Source: Hymenopus coronatus (Eukaryota; Arthropoda; Insecta; Mantodea; Hymenopodidae). Taken from it: 64,000 nt of DNA. A program made the position numbers and the translations under genes. The notes beneath the pieces were generated by a model. The model was given only the letters and a program-made list of their open reading frames with translations, did no database searches and had not been told where the DNA came from. Positions 13,201 through 24,544 of this stretch are shown here, one piece after another. Where the stretch lies: NCBI GenBank assembly GCA_030762935.1, contig CM060887.1, positions 16,856,501 to 16,920,500 of the forward strand, in the 5' to 3' direction. Numbering within the stretch: position 1 is the first letter of the stretch; the number at the start of each line of letters is the position of its first letter.

Positions 13201-16200
13201 ATGGCGGACTTGTCTATGTATTTGAATCTGTTGAATTGGATGTTTCTCATGTGTTCCTTTTTTCTAACATCCAAATTTCTCTTCATTTGTCCAATGTATA
13301 TTTTGCTGCAATGGCAAATAATTTTGTTTCTGGTGTACTAGTACACAGACAAGTCTGCTATTGCCCACAATCTTTGGACAGAGAATCATAATATAGAACC
13401 AGAATATAATTGATCAACCACTTGAAGCAATGTTGGGAACTATACATATGGGAAAACATCTTTATTCATAAGTATGAAGGAAATCTAACGATATTTGAGA
13501 TTCTCGCCATAGACATCGTCCAGTTAACAAAGACGAGAGATGTCAGTGGAACCAGACACAACACGGGATCATCAGTCGACAAACTAACTGAGGATAGGGA
13601 GGACACTCCCTGAAACTAGTTTTAAAAAAAGAATTTTGAAGTGTTTAGAATTTCGACTCACCATTAAACGACTCCAGTAATGATACTCCACTATATACAA
13701 ATATTCCTAATTATTTACATGAATAATACTAAATTAAATTAGAATATTACATTAATATAAAAGATCTGATGTGATCCATTCACAGCTCCTTCTCTACATC
13801 TCTGTAACAAATTATTCTTAAAAAGCTCATTCTTCTATCTACTTCACGCTAATCAAGATAAATATTAGCAGAAACGGTCTTATTAAGTTTCTTATAATAG
13901 AAGGGAAATCAGGGAAAACACTAGGCTTAAGCGGTAGTCAAATCTTTTAAAAACTGGTTGCTAAGCATGAAATTTGTTCTCTTTGCATGGCCATGAGTTG
14001 ACAAATTCCTGTATGAGAACAGTTTTAAGTATTTTATCATTTAACCAATAAAAGGAATATCTCAGAAATGGTTAACTCTAGAAAAAAATTATATATGACA
14101 TTAATTGTATGTTTTAAACAGCTCTACACTTTTTGTCTATCTCTTATGCTTTACCACTTATACAAAAGTCAGTCAGAATGAAGAGGACTTCAGAAGGTAT
14201 TCCCAGAAAATTCAAAATATACATTTTATTTGTCATACAAGTAACTTTAATGTTACAGTATTTTAATAAAAATTGTTGAGACATTTTTGAGAAAATAAAG
14301 ATTTTTGAAACTTATTTCCATGTAAAGGATAGTTTACGATGGGGGAATTTCTTGAAAATATTCGTGTCCCATCCTTGAAGATGCTGAGCTTAAATATAAA
14401 GTTTGGTATTTAACCAACTAGACCTTTTAAAAAAAAATTGTTTTCGATTCAGGGAACCCTAAAATGTGTATTTCCTGTGAAATCTCAGTGTAGAATTTTT
14501 TAGTGGAATGTAATACCTTCTCTAATTATGTGTTGTGTATAAGTTGATCATTATATTATAAAGATTACAATATAATGTATTAGAAATCAATGTTTTGTCA
14601 TTTCCATAGTGAAAATCTACACTTTCAATGAGAATAAAAAACTGCCAAGTCAGTAAAAGCTTCCATTCCCATAAATTTTATAGGTAAACTGTAAAAATTG
14701 GCAAGTATGTTTATGCATTATCAATTTTAAGTTAGGGATCTCTTTTGTTCCACATTTTGTTATTTATTAATGCAACTAAGTTATGAATGTATATAGAATT
14801 TTCACGTAATTGCTCATGGGATTGAAGGAAGGAAAGAAAGAAAAACTTCTAATCTACCAAACAAATGACACATTTTAAGTGTTAGAATGAAGCTTTGCAA
14901 TTATAATTAAATTTGAAGACTATTAATCATTTTTCTCAATGTTTGTATGAAATAATGGTTTGCATCTTACTGAATCTTGCAAAATTGTTACTGCAAGCAT
15001 AAAGAAATTGACATGGATTATTACTTACATTCATAAATGAAATTTATTAGCTCTGCATGCTGTGGGGATATCACCTCCTGTTGGGCTCTCTGACTGTTGG
15101 ATCTTTTGCCATTCACACTGTGGAATACAGGCTTTGGTACACTATAAAGGCAATAGTACAATTAGTATTTTAGTTATAAACACCTTACTTGTAGCAGTCA
15201 TATGACTTTCTCTACCCACTACCATCTTACAGATACTCTTAGGTACTTTAATTCATATAAAAACCTCAACATTCTATCCACTTTATATCTTCCCAAAAGC
15301 TTAACAAAATAGAACATTTTTATATGCAAGATATGGAAGTGCTGAGCAACTTACTTATCTTAATCATTATTCATTTACAGTCAACATAGACAGTGTGTTC
15401 AAAAATGTTTGCATTAAAATATCTTTATTGTTCGTTAAACAACATTTGAAGCACTATCTCCAAAGTTGTCCCCTCTATTGGCAATATACCATTCCCAACA
15501 TTTCTTCCATTTTTGGAAAGTGTCCTGGAATGCACTTTCTGTGATACTGCATAGGTTTCTTTGTTGCACTGTTCTGAATCTCCTATGTGATTTGGAAACA
15601 TGATTTTTAAGTTTGGGAAATAGGAAAAAATCTGTTGGATCTAGGTCCAGAGAATAGGATGAATGGGGCACAATGGAAATCTGATAGCTGCAGACATGAA
15701 CAATCCATGAAGCAGTGCATTGTCATGATGTAATATCCAATCTGGTTCTTCCACAATACAGGCCCTTTCCTGCACACAGCATCCTTCAAATGTACTAAAA
15801 TTCTCTGTTAAGACTTCTTTGTTTACCAATGACCTAATGAGCTCTCTCAACAGGGTCATCATGTGTTAAATGTGGAAGGTCACACAGTCAACTGACATTC
15901 TGCCAAAATGCTTAAGGACACCAGGAAGTGATTGTACTTCTGCAATACCAAAGTTGTGTAAAAACTTTATTTTCAATTTTTGTTATAAAAATTTGTTTGA
16001 TCAAAATGAATTTTGGACGATTAAGATTAAAAGCATTTCTTCATTTAATAAATGTAAAATATTTACAATAAATTTACAAGTTTTTGTGAAGACGTTTCCT
16101 AACAAAAATGTTGGCAAATCAAAATTCTGGTACACTTTTCTTCTAAAGTTTTGATTGTACAGTCACCAGCTTTTCCCCTGAGGTAATTTGAGGTTGTGAA

Positions 16201-19200
16201 CACAATTAAAATTTGTTACTATAAAAATCAGGAGAACAAATTTGCATATCTAATGACACAAATTACTTATTTTTTTTACATGTTATAATTTCTTTTTTCT
16301 CAGTAAACATATTATTCATAAAAGAAATGAGTTCACCAGTTAAAACAGGTTACAATAAATGGACAGTATACATGTCATGTAAACATCTTTAATAGTTTTC
16401 TCAAAAAGTGCACCTGAATGTTTAATAATGAAGTTATGGGAAATTGAGTTTAAAAAGCATAATTTTTGCTCATGTAAACATTATTATCCATATTCCTCAT
16501 CATTGGTATTATTTACAGCTTCCCTCTTCCTCTCCCTGGTGCTAGCTTTTTTATATATTATTTAAGCTGCCTTTTTGCCTTTGAGAGTCAATATATATTG
16601 ATACTTAAAAATGCTGTCTTCATATTTTCACCAATTCCGATGTCCATTTTTTACATAATTTTAGCAGAAATGTATTTAAACTACCAATTTAAAGGGCTTA
16701 TTATTCATGTGACATACATGTTATATATGTCATTTTAAAGCTACAGTTCAAAAAAATTATATTTTTGCAAAAATTCACTTCCTGGTGTCCTTAAACCACT
16801 CATAGCTCTGCATGCAATTCATACAGTCTTCCTATATACTTGGCTAAACAATTGAAACATTTCTGTAAAAGTTTGTAACATAACAAACAAAAACCCCCAT
16901 GCATATTGGCTTATTACTGATATATGGTGGATTTTGTGACAGTGATGTGTTTTAACAATTGAAAACTAGTTGAGTCAATTTTGTAACACTACATCACTTA
17001 CTTTTTATTTCGGAAAACATGTTTCAGAAGTCATGTGCTTCCATTGTCAATTCCTTTGGTTGACTGCTGGCATAGCTCGCTGTGGTGGTTGTCTCTGTCA
17101 CCAGTGGTAGTTTGATGAACCACTGTATCAGTAGGTCGCCTAGCAGGATTTCAAAATTGAAAACGCGGTTCTTGTTTTTCCAAATAGATAACCACCACAG
17201 CAATCTATACGGGCAGTTGATCAAAGGAATTGACAATGGAAGCACATGGCTTCTGAAACATGTTTTCCGAAATAAAAAGTAAGTGATGTAGTGTTACAAA
17301 ATTGACACAACTAATTTTCAATGCATATTGGTCTTCAAATTCTTTCATTGTCACTAATCCAATAAACACTTGTGCACACCCTGACTTCAGTGGCTGTAAC
17401 TCAGCAACTAACAGTCATAGCAAAGTAAGGCAAATGGCCGTTTGTTGAGTAAACCTGCCAATAGATGCATTCAGTAGCTGCAGTGCACGCTTTTGCTGGT
17501 TGACATGCTATATCAAAAGTTTGGTCTTTTTTTGAACCACCCAAATTTCATAGCTAAGTGAGAAAATTGAAATCTATAACAGCAAATTGATTAAGTTTTT
17601 GTCTGGTTACACATATACTATCTGGGTCCTGTCATGTCTCCGGCATTTTCAGCTTCCAAGAAGGATTATTGGTTAATATACATAGATTATATTTTAGATT
17701 ATAACTCGTTAATCTTAAATTATTGGGGCAACAAAATGTACCTTTTACACGAAACAAGTATGTTTTTATTTCTTTATTTTAAACAACATGAACAAGGGAA
17801 CAATAGTAAGTACATACATAAAAATACATGTTAATCCGATTGCTATCTTACCACATTGACTCTATACCTGGGTATGTTTCCTTGGCATTGTGAGAGAAAG
17901 AAAACACTACTGCCATCCAGTGGCAAGTAAAAGGATTTGTTCCATTGGCACTGTCTGACCATTTCTCCAGCGCTTTTGCAGTTTCTACAGTTGGTACATT
18001 TTTTTGTGACATTGCACAGTAAACACACCCTCATTCAGCAACATTATCTTGCTTTTTATCACCATATAGTTACCCCATAACTTATTATGGGTCTTACCAT
18101 TATTGTGTAAATCTAGTTTATCACTCAGGATGTTAATCCCCATGTTCCTGATGGTGTTTTATTTATGGACTCTCTTTAACTGCTGTGGCTCTCAGCATCC
18201 CATTTTATATTGGGCGTGAAAGACTGTTTAATTTTGCTCAGAGGCCTCTGTATCAGACTTAAGGTTCTCTTAAACCTACGACACAGGATCCATGGCTTTA
18301 CTTCCTTTCCGAAGAAAGGAATTTTACCCCCCACCAAAAAAAAAACAAAAAAAAAACTTGTCCTCTACCGGGTTTGAACCCGTGACCTTGGGTACATGAA
18401 GCTAGCATGGTAACCATTACTTAATCCCCATGTTCTACCACATGCTATTCGAGTGCACATCAAGGTACTCTTAGCTCTTGTGCATACGTTCTTGAGGTGG
18501 AGAGATCAAGTCAATTTAGAGTCAGCACAATTCCTAGATATTTGTCTTCCTTCTGCATCTTAATCTCCTTTCCATGATGTTTATTTTCCACAAAGTATTT
18601 TGGATTTTCCTTCTTGTAAAGGGTAAGAGTACAAAAGAGTAATTTCCAAAATTAATAGTTTAATTGAAGCACTAAGAAATAACATATCTTGTACTGCTCA
18701 CTAGAATTTGGCCCGGACCACTTTATCAGCAAGCAGTTCAGTTTCAGTTATACAAAAAAAGAATATATATACACAGTAGCTACCACTATATACTAAATGC
18801 TCATTAACTATAGTTCTATGTTAACAGTCCATTTTCATTTAGTTTTTACTTTTTCTAAATATTGTCCTAATATCTTACAGCTTTTATCTATAATTTTATT
18901 TATAACTGATTTCCTATTCAGTTTTGACTATATATTTTCTTTTCTCCATTTCTCAGTTTTCTTAAAATTAAAAATTATATGTTGAACATCTTCCTCTCCC
19001 CAACATTATGGACATTCACCTTGTAGGTGCTTATTTAGTTGTCCTTTTAGCCTCCACATTCCTGTTCTTAACCATGCTATTCCCCTCCTTTCTTCATGAC
19101 TAGTGTTATCTATGTCTTTCGCTTTCCCAGATAGTTTTATTGGTATATAAAATACAAGATCTTTTCTCTGATACTGACTGTACACTTTTTTAATTTCTAT

Positions 19201-22200
19201 ATCTTCAAATCTTTTTCTTGCTCCCTTCCAAAAACCTTTATAATCTGTTTCTCTTTTCCTCCAAATATGCCTAAACCATTATTTTCTAGATCATTTCTTA
19301 AACTATTTACTCAACTTGTATTTTGTAAACTTGTTTCTTAGTATTTCAAACATTTTTTAAGCAAATTACGATCTTCTAAATTTAGGATCCTATACCATAT
19401 TTTAAAGCCCTCTCCATAACTAATCCTTTTCTTGCCACTCTCCCCATTTCGATTTGTTGTTGCTCTTGGTAACCCCAAAACTTCCTTACAAAACATCCTG
19501 TGGACAAAATCTCTAATTTCCCATCCATTACATTAATATTTAGGCTGTGTTCCTGACACCACTTCTCCGCTTGTAAAAGTACAGATTGTGCTTATGTTTG
19601 AATGGTCTCTTCAAATCTGCCAAGGATAAGTATTACCATCCCTGAGAGTAGAGAGCATTCCAGTTTAATGTTTGAATAGGTCGCCCAGAACCACATTTCA
19701 CAGTAAAAGGGATATAAGCCCTCCCTGTAGATACCCCCTGGTTGCTTCTACTACTACCACCCTTTCCTCAAACATAGATGCTTCTATCTTTCGGCATAGT
19801 TCTTATCCACCTACATAGTGATTCTTCTACCTCATGCTTGCATCAATCACTGATTTGAAAGGAGCATTCCTCTTACTTATTGGTGAGGGAGTAGTAGAGT
19901 GACACCCTGAAGACGAGGAAGATGCACTTCTTCGAAACGTTGGTGTCAAGCCAAGTTTTCACCTGGCTAGAAGCCCGAGAAGATTTTGAATTAACACATC
20001 GCCAGGAAAGCTTCAGTTCTTATTTGACATTTAAATGTTTATACCAATTATTAAAATACAAAACACATAACTTCTGATCATCAGCTCATGGGTTCAAACC
20101 TGGCCCAGGCTGACGGTTTTCAAATGTGCTTAAAAGTAACAGTCCCATGTCAGTAAATTTACTAGCATGTAAAAGAACTCCTACAGGATGAAATTTATAA
20201 GTATATAAATCGAAGTAATGTACCTAAGTAAATTAAAAGTGAAACTTATGAAAATCAAAATCTTAAAGATATATAAACACATCACGCATTGTTAAACAAA
20301 TAATTAAAGAGACACAAAGGAAAATATAAAGTATATTAAAGTAATCTGTAAATAAACAAAAATACAAATTACGATTTCAGGGAAATCTAAATGACTCTTA
20401 TCCACTGACTTGTCTATATAAAACAGCAGTAGATTGTGAATGTTATCAAAAGTTTTATTAAATTAAAAATCGTTCCTAATATATGAAATTTCTAATAATC
20501 TAAAAGTATTAATACTTCAGAGATTGTGAGAGTGTGCATGCGTGTCACTTTTCAATGATCAATAGTTTCCTAAACGCAACTGAAAATGTTAATCTAAAAA
20601 TGAATTCAATATAAACTAAGTTTTGTTTAGGAAGCAAAATTTTAAGAGTTATAATGCCTGTATTTAGCGACCTTTTTACTATTAATGCATCATCCATTAT
20701 GGCATAAATCTAGAACATAAGAGGCATGCGTAGTGCAAATGAAAAGTGATAGATTTGCTAACATAATTATTGGTAGCTTGCTATGGTGTAGAAGTATTTA
20801 AAGTGATCTCAGCAACTTGCAGATGTCTGCATAACATAATGTGTGTGCAATATTTTTATTCTTTTTCATTTTAATGACACTTAAATAGTTTTTTTTTTTT
20901 TTTTAAGTTGTGAATTATTTTTAACTTTAGTTTAGGGGATTGGTTGTTTTCAATAACTTTTATTGAATTTATGTTTTTCATTTTAAAGAAGTATGTATGC
21001 AGGGTTTTCTTTATTTGCATGTTTTTGGGCCAATACTTTACCATTTGTATTGGGTTACTATGCTTAGGAATGTCATTCATTTATCTCTGTTCCTGCTTCT
21101 CCAGGGTTTCTTTAATATGTATGTGGTGAGTTATCCTGTATATAAATGTTTCTTTGTTTTGTTTGTTTGGTCCCATTATCCAGCAAGGCTCGGGAATATT
21201 AAACACGGCATACAGAAAACTGTCACACAACTATTTTGACCACTGCCACTAAATATTTAACTACTACAAACGCATGCAATTTTTTTTACTACAATCATCA
21301 TATTATACAATTACTCAATCAATTTTACAGAAAAACATTAACAGTGCTTTTACTATCATGCAAGTTCAAAACTATTAGGATCAAAAAGCATGCAATTCTA
21401 CTGGCCAAAGCACCAGACAAGTATAAATATAATTTATGAAATTCCAAATAACAATATCTGCAACAATAAAAATTAGTATGATGATACATTACATTTCACT
21501 TATGGAAGAGGATATTTTAACAATCATCTATAAACTCTTTTATCGAGCAATAGGCCTTGCTGCATAAATAGTTTTAAGAGCAGACTTGTACCTTTCTATT
21601 TTGCCCAAAAATAATAACTAAGTCATTTGGAAGGGCATTGAATATTCTGACATATTCATAGTATTCACCTTTTAGCTAACAAGTTAAGCTACATTTAGAT
21701 TGTGGTATGCTGGCTTTTCGGTCTTTAATGGGATGAGCTCCAATTCAAGTTAGTAAAATAACAATTACTCTAAGAATATTACTTTCAGATCTGATGAAGA
21801 CGATGCAACATTGGTTTCTTGTAATGGTATAATTGAAAAGCTACCACAACCTAATGTGTGTTTGTGTTGGTGACCGCATACCTTACATGAGTTTCCATCA
21901 TGTATTGATATTGAGAAGAAATGACTGAACAAAAGTGTAAATCCTGTCTGCACTTCAGATGTTGGAGAATTTTCGTAAATATGTTTCCCCAGTTTTAATG
22001 TAATGCAATATAAATTTTCTTTTGTTAGAAAAAATATATGGTTCACCTCCAATATTTCACTTTTCTTTCTTTGCAGAAATTATAACTTTTTTGATTTTTC
22101 TAAAATGTGAAAAAATTAAGTTATGAAAAATGAAATATCACCTGTCCCATCATTACCTCAGATTTAGTATGGTACTGATGGTCATTGAGTTAATACAGTG

Positions 22201-23117
22201 TCCCTCATTTGCCTCAGCCTTGTCTTTCATTTCCCCCAAAACATAGGATAAGTATGGGATTTACATTTTTGTAGATTATTTATGAACAGTATCACATATC
22301 TTAATTTCAAGTTTGGGAATGAAATTAGAATAATAAACTGTATTTGTATGCATTCCAAAAAGATTATTTTAGCCTTAAAAAACAAAAATATTATCAAATA
22401 TTAGTTATTTGTTCCCACGTTTACCCCACTTGATCCTACCTACATAAATACGAGAGAGAGAGAGAAGACAGAGCTGCCTGCCATGCGAAAATTGTATGTT
22501 TTCCTCACTCAGTTCTATGCTTGTGTCATTTGTAAGGTCATGTTGATTGTGATTCTGGTGTTCCCATATTCCTGACTTGTTCCAATTCATATTTGGAGTT
22601 TGGAATCTTGTGATTTTGCTCACACTTTATTTAATGTGAGCATATTTAATTCTAGACAATAAATTATATATTTTGTTATGAGCTCCATAGTTAAAGAACG
22701 GGTCATCAGCAATTTTATTTGTTACTACCCAGTTAATTTGTGGTCAGTTAACCTATGATTAAACTTCTCTTACATAATAGTTGCACAACAGATTTTACAA
22801 AGTGTCACAAATCTACGTGAAATGAACGCACGTTTATGCATTTAGTGCAACAAGATAATTAATAATTATGTTATGCCATACTTACTTCATAATTATTCCT
22901 TCTTCTGCTTCTATTGGCTTTTTTGAGAGATGTTCACGAAACGTTTCCAACCTCTCTATGTTCGGGGAGTGCGCAATACCTACACATATTTTAATAACAT
23001 GCCACAATAAATATTATATAAATTGACAGTGTCGAACAATCAAAGAATCACTATGTGTTATTTACCTCTTCTCGTTTTCGCTACAATTTTACTGGGTCCT
23101 TTGGAAACAGTGTACAT
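7153..23117 (-). CDS. MCRIP2: MCRIP/FAM195 family gene, five coding exons, 3' end missing
   Basis: Joining five minus-strand exons (23066-23117, 22886-22979, 15029-15141, 9016-9060, 7153-7209) gives 120 residues with every junction GT/AG and in phase. The N-terminus MYTVSKGPSKIVAKTRR matches the MYTxxKGPSKxVAxxR start of vertebrate MCRIP2. Later come VFHSVNGKR and HAELINFIYESWDKI, matching the family's NGKR and HEENVRFxxExW blocks. MCRIP proteins are small and largely disordered; the vertebrate members bind the corepressor CtBP and the RNA helicase DDX6 and associate with stress granules. The family's C-terminal block (PNP followed by a PxDLxxWW segment) is not found down to position 1, so a final exon probably lies outside the window. 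Family assignment is strong; the MCRIP1-versus-MCRIP2 distinction may not apply to a single invertebrate gene. Confidence 0.85.
7735..7945. repeat. 109-bp tandem duplication
   Basis: Two adjacent diverged units share TTATTTTGTCCATTTT, GGTTTTAATTTAAACA and TTTATTTATATAATAAAG in order with a 109-base period. Lies in MCRIP intron 4. Confidence 0.75.
8285..8680. repeat. Foldback repeat FB1, copy 1
   Basis: Same family as 39790-40220 and 42830-43225. The halves are inverted copies: TTGACCATCTGC near the left, GCAGAAGGTCAACA near the right, and TTGCTCAT.C.GCTAAGCTCAGCAGCAGAAATCC against its complement in the centre. The outer left end is missing. The right flank TTACCTTATAATTTAATGA is also shared with copy 3. 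Confidence 0.75.
9016..9060 (-). CDS. MCRIP2: MCRIP coding exon 4 (45 bp)
   Basis: A very short exon with acceptor tctttatag and donor CCAA|gtaagt. It encodes SWDKICKEYEQEGNP, continuing FIYE into the family's E-x-W helix (FIYESWDKI). Phase agrees on both sides, which supports so small an exon. Confidence 0.8.
9211..9257. repeat. G run and AAT/AAC microsatellite
   Basis: A run of about 11 G then (aat)n and (aac)n triplets. It produces the overlapping short minus-strand frames here, which are not genes. Confidence 0.9.
9557..9850 (-). mobile_element. LINE ORF2 C-terminal fragment
   Basis: Minus frame reads LYNKLKLNNNLPSSLRN, VKKFKADLYKLLLSNQFY, the typical LYNKLP...FK..L...LL...FYS tail of CR1/jockey-type ORF2. 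With 10805-11025 it probably forms one LINE split by a DR1 copy. Confidence 0.65.
9900..10704 (-). repeat. DR1 dispersed repeat copy, near full length
   Basis: Plus strand starts TTTTACTTTCTCTAC and a CATGTACTATATACATAGTG hairpin (DR1 tail reversed) and ends GGAACACATCAGATTTTTG (DR1 head reversed). It lies between two LINE pieces. Confidence 0.85.
10805..11025 (-). mobile_element. LINE reverse transcriptase thumb fragment
   Basis: Reads LGLWIDFNLCWENRIRHL, LKLRKACFVLYQLKS, matching the FLGIxID..L.W..HI...KL.KACF.LR.L block after the YADD palm. 70 residues open; no start needed. Confidence 0.75.
11470..11705 (-). repeat. DR1 partial copy
   Basis: Internal DR1 segment reversed: CACAATTTTGATTAAAATGCC, GAATTTTCTGGAAATAG, AAAACACATAATTCATTCC in the same order as in 9900-10704. 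Confidence 0.7.
11930..12055 (-). repeat. tRNA-derived SINE, family C
   Basis: The minus strand reads CCACCTGGCTCCATAGCTCG (A box) then GAGTTTGATTCC (B box), a clear tRNA head, followed by a short body. Confidence 0.75.
12056..13105. other. MCRIP intron sequence, nothing recognised
   Basis: AT-rich; only short frames without family motifs. A CAT/CATCAT run at 13070-13105 explains the Ile/Val-rich frame that begins there. Confidence 0.45.
13106..13330 (-). mobile_element. GIY-YIG endonuclease relic, Penelope-like
   Basis: Minus strand near 13300 reads YIGQMKRNLDVRKKEHMRN then FNRFKYIDKSAIIHN, matching YIGxTxR.L..R..EH......KSAI..H of the GIY-YIG domain in Penelope-like elements. Only this domain survives. 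Confidence 0.6.
13410..13613 (+). mobile_element. Possible end of a retroelement ORF
   Basis: An open frame WELYIWENIFIHKYEGNLTI resembles the WxxRxIWE-x-IxIxK helix that follows GIY-YIG domains. It is on the strand opposite to 13106-13330, so either the locus was rearranged or the similarity is chance. Confidence 0.25.
13760..14545 (+). repeat. DR1 dispersed repeat copy
   Basis: Head AAGATCTGATGTGATCCATTC, tail TGGAATGTAATACCTTCTCTA. Near full length, end hairpin degraded. Confidence 0.8.
14546..15028. other. MCRIP intron sequence, nothing recognised
   Basis: AT-rich sequence next to exon 3; no repeat partner noticed. Confidence 0.4.
15029..15141 (-). CDS. MCRIP2: MCRIP coding exon 3, conserved core
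   Basis: The exon lies between acceptor ctttatag and donor GAAT|gtaagt. It encodes NVPKPVFHSVNGKR and SPQHAELINFIYE, the two family signatures. Intron 2 on its 5' side is about 7.7 kb and intron 3 about 6 kb; both are full of repeats. Confidence 0.85.
15400..15880 (-). mobile_element. mariner transposase relic
   Basis: Minus strand, in several frames: LHHDNALLHGLF (the HxDNAxxH catalytic region), then SSYSLDLDPTDFFLFPKLKN (the YSPDLAPSDFFLFPxLK signature), then WKKCWEWYIANRG (C-terminal W..CI...G). The first half of the protein is missing. Confidence 0.8.
15881..16958. other. MCRIP intron sequence, nothing recognised
   Basis: An open plus frame at 15870-16154 lacks any motif. GGACACCAGGAAGTGA near 15917 and its complement near 16785 (TCACTTCCTGGTGTCC) form a distant inverted pair, so the interval may be an unrecognised element. 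Confidence 0.35.
16959..17321. repeat. Foldback element FB2 with ~105-bp inverted arms
   Basis: Left arm 16959-17065 and right arm 17213-17321 are near-identical inverted copies (AATTTTGTAACACTACATCA, TTTATTTCGGAAAACATG, CATGTGCTTCCATTGTCAAT). Spacer about 150 bases with no transposase. MITE-like; single copy here. Confidence 0.85.
17322..18154. other. MCRIP intron sequence, nothing recognised
   Basis: Short frames only. No repeat partner noticed. Confidence 0.4.
18155..18425 (-). repeat. tRNA-derived SINE, family B
   Basis: TTTATTTATGGACTCTCTTTAACTGC at the plus-strand left, minus-strand head with palindromic GGGTTTGAACCC B box and GGTTACCATGCTAGC. Internal A-runs. Confidence 0.8.
18640..19890 (-). 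mobile_element. jockey/R1-like LINE, RT and C-terminal region
   Basis: Reading the minus strand from 19870: EATRGYLQGGLISLLL (motif xTRGCPQGGVLSPLLW), SGRFEETI-like and VVSGTQPKY (palm), then MGRVARKGLVMERALKYWYR, IAWLRTGMWRLKGQLNKH, GECPxCWGEEDVQHIIFN (terminal knuckle). The YADD box is lost. Frameshifts throughout. The 3' UTR (18640-18850) recurs in the opposite orientation at 24085-24345. Confidence 0.8.
19895..20000. repeat. Dispersed motif CCCTGAAGACGAGGAAG...CTTCGAAACGTTGG
   Basis: Adjacent to the 5' side of the LINE fragment; shares CCCTGAAGA, TTCGAAACGTTGG, GGCTAGAAGCCcGAGAA with 3695-3795. Confidence 0.55.
20060..20200 (+). repeat. tRNA-derived SINE, family D
   Basis: B box GGGTTCAAACCTGG on the plus strand, then a body TAGCATGTAAAAGAACTCCT shared with 2425-2612. 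The A box end is truncated. Confidence 0.65.
20201..22885. other. MCRIP intron 2, nothing recognised
   Basis: About 2.7 kb of AT-rich sequence with several stop-limited frames up to 95 codons and no family motifs. Contains a GA repeat at 22450-22465 and T-runs at 20889. Confidence 0.4.
22886..22979 (-). CDS. MCRIP2: MCRIP coding exon 2
   Basis: The acceptor tgtgtag precedes GTATTGCG and the donor is ATGAA|gtaagt. The exon completes a Gly codon and encodes GIAHSPNIERLETFREHL through GIIM. This acidic/basic linker is poorly conserved in the family. Confidence 0.8.
23066..23117 (-). CDS. MCRIP2: MCRIP coding exon 1 (start)
   Basis: The ATG at 23117 opens MYTVSKGPSKIVAKTRR plus one base of the next codon. 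The donor reads AGAAGAG|gtaaat. The start is chosen because it falls exactly at the family's conserved first residue. Confidence 0.85.
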
Positions 23118-24084
23118 CTTCAGGTTATCGCAGTTTGCAACCAACTACAGCCAACAGCCAATTAAGTGATGAATCGCAAGATTCGCAGGTAGTGATACGA
23201 TGCAAGGAACCGAATCATTTCAAATGAACGCTTCATTTCTTCGAAGTGTAGAGTAATTCGAATTTTTGAACTGGAAGTGCCTTCGGAATTTGTTCTGTAT
23301 AATTTTACTTCGGAAATACGTAGTTTCATTCTGGACCTTTACTTCCTCTCCTTCGGAATTAGCTCTTCTTACTCAATAATATCTATTAAGTCCAACTATA
23401 TTTGTCACAAACCACTATATTATTTTGAAAGTGAGAAGAATGCAATAGGTTACGAAATATCTCAAGAATATTTGGCATTAGATTTCTGCACTAGCTATGT
23501 AATTAATTCATATTGTGACTGCTTTCATAGAAATACTCTTACTATTAAAACCCATTAAAGACCCAAGCATTTTCGACAAAAAATTAAAACATATACTTGT
23601 AAATAAAATGTATTATTGAAAGACATTTGAAAGATAACTTAAGCATTGTAATGTGAATTATATAGACTAATCATAAGCAACGATAAACCAGCAGGAAATA
23701 AACTTTACAATAGGATAAAAGAATAAACAGATTTATTAAAACAGATAAATTTTAAAAACCGTTACATGAATGTTATATTTGATGATGCAATTATTATTAT
23801 TATTCACAGTTCTTGTAAATTTTGCATATAAACCAGGTACTCGCTGGAGTAGTAATTAAGAACTAACCTTACGAGCCACCAGTTTACGACGAGCTTGAGC
23901 TTACTCTATACAATTTATGTGACAATAAGGCTTTATTATTATTATTATTTTATCATTTTTATTATCATCTATTAGTTCTGAACTTTATTGCATTTTTGGA
24001 AATATCCTCGATCAACTATTAATAAGCAGTGAATAATGAATGTGTGCAAAGTAAATTGCTCTGTAAGGATATTCAACCTGGCAC
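23118..24084. promoter_or_regulatory. MCRIP 5' flank, probable promoter region
   Basis: The first 130 bases upstream of the ATG are relatively CpG-rich and should contain the 5' UTR. No TATA box was identified. An ATT microsatellite lies at 23935-23960. Confidence 0.35.
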
Positions 24085-24345
24085 TTCATTTTTTTGACCA
24101 TTCTATCTAAGAAAAGCTTATAGATAAAAGTTGTAAGACATTGGGACAATATTTAGAAAAAGCAAAAAATAAATGGAAATGAACCGTTACACTATAGTTC
24201 ATGAGCATTTAGTGGTAGTTGCAGTAATATGTTCTTTTTTTAATAACTGCTCACTGAAAAAGTAGCCTGGACCAAATTCTAGTGAGCAGCACAAGAAATG
24301 TACTGTACAAAATATGTATTTCGTTGTGCTTCTTAGTGCTATCTA
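24085..24345 (+). mobile_element. LINE 3' end, same family as 18640-19890
   Basis: Shares in inverted orientation GGACAATATTTAGAAAAAG, TATAGTTCATGAGCATTTAG, GGACCAAATTCTAGTGAGCAG. Only the end of ORF2 and 3' UTR remain. Confidence 0.65.
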
Positions 24346-24544
24346 AGAAAAACACATTTTACTGAGCTTTTAGTTATGCTGTCTAATAAGTATTTCTGAA
24401 TAATATTCTCCAGTGACCTTTCTCATATTTAGGACCATAGATTTAAGTTCTTAGAATCCCCCTTTACCATGCCAGCAGTAGTTTTTCCATTTTCTTGGAC
24501 AACATCCAGGTTTTACTGCCATAAAGCACAGTTGGTCCTATAAC

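Noticed and set aside
13053..13391. Plus-strand frame of 112 codons starting with an Ile/Val-rich stretch like a signal or membrane segment
   Set aside because: The Ile/Val run comes from CAT/TCAT repeats and the rest is antisense to a GIY-YIG relic.
17024..17282. Two mirrored open frames
   Set aside because: They arise from the inverted arms of foldback element FB2.
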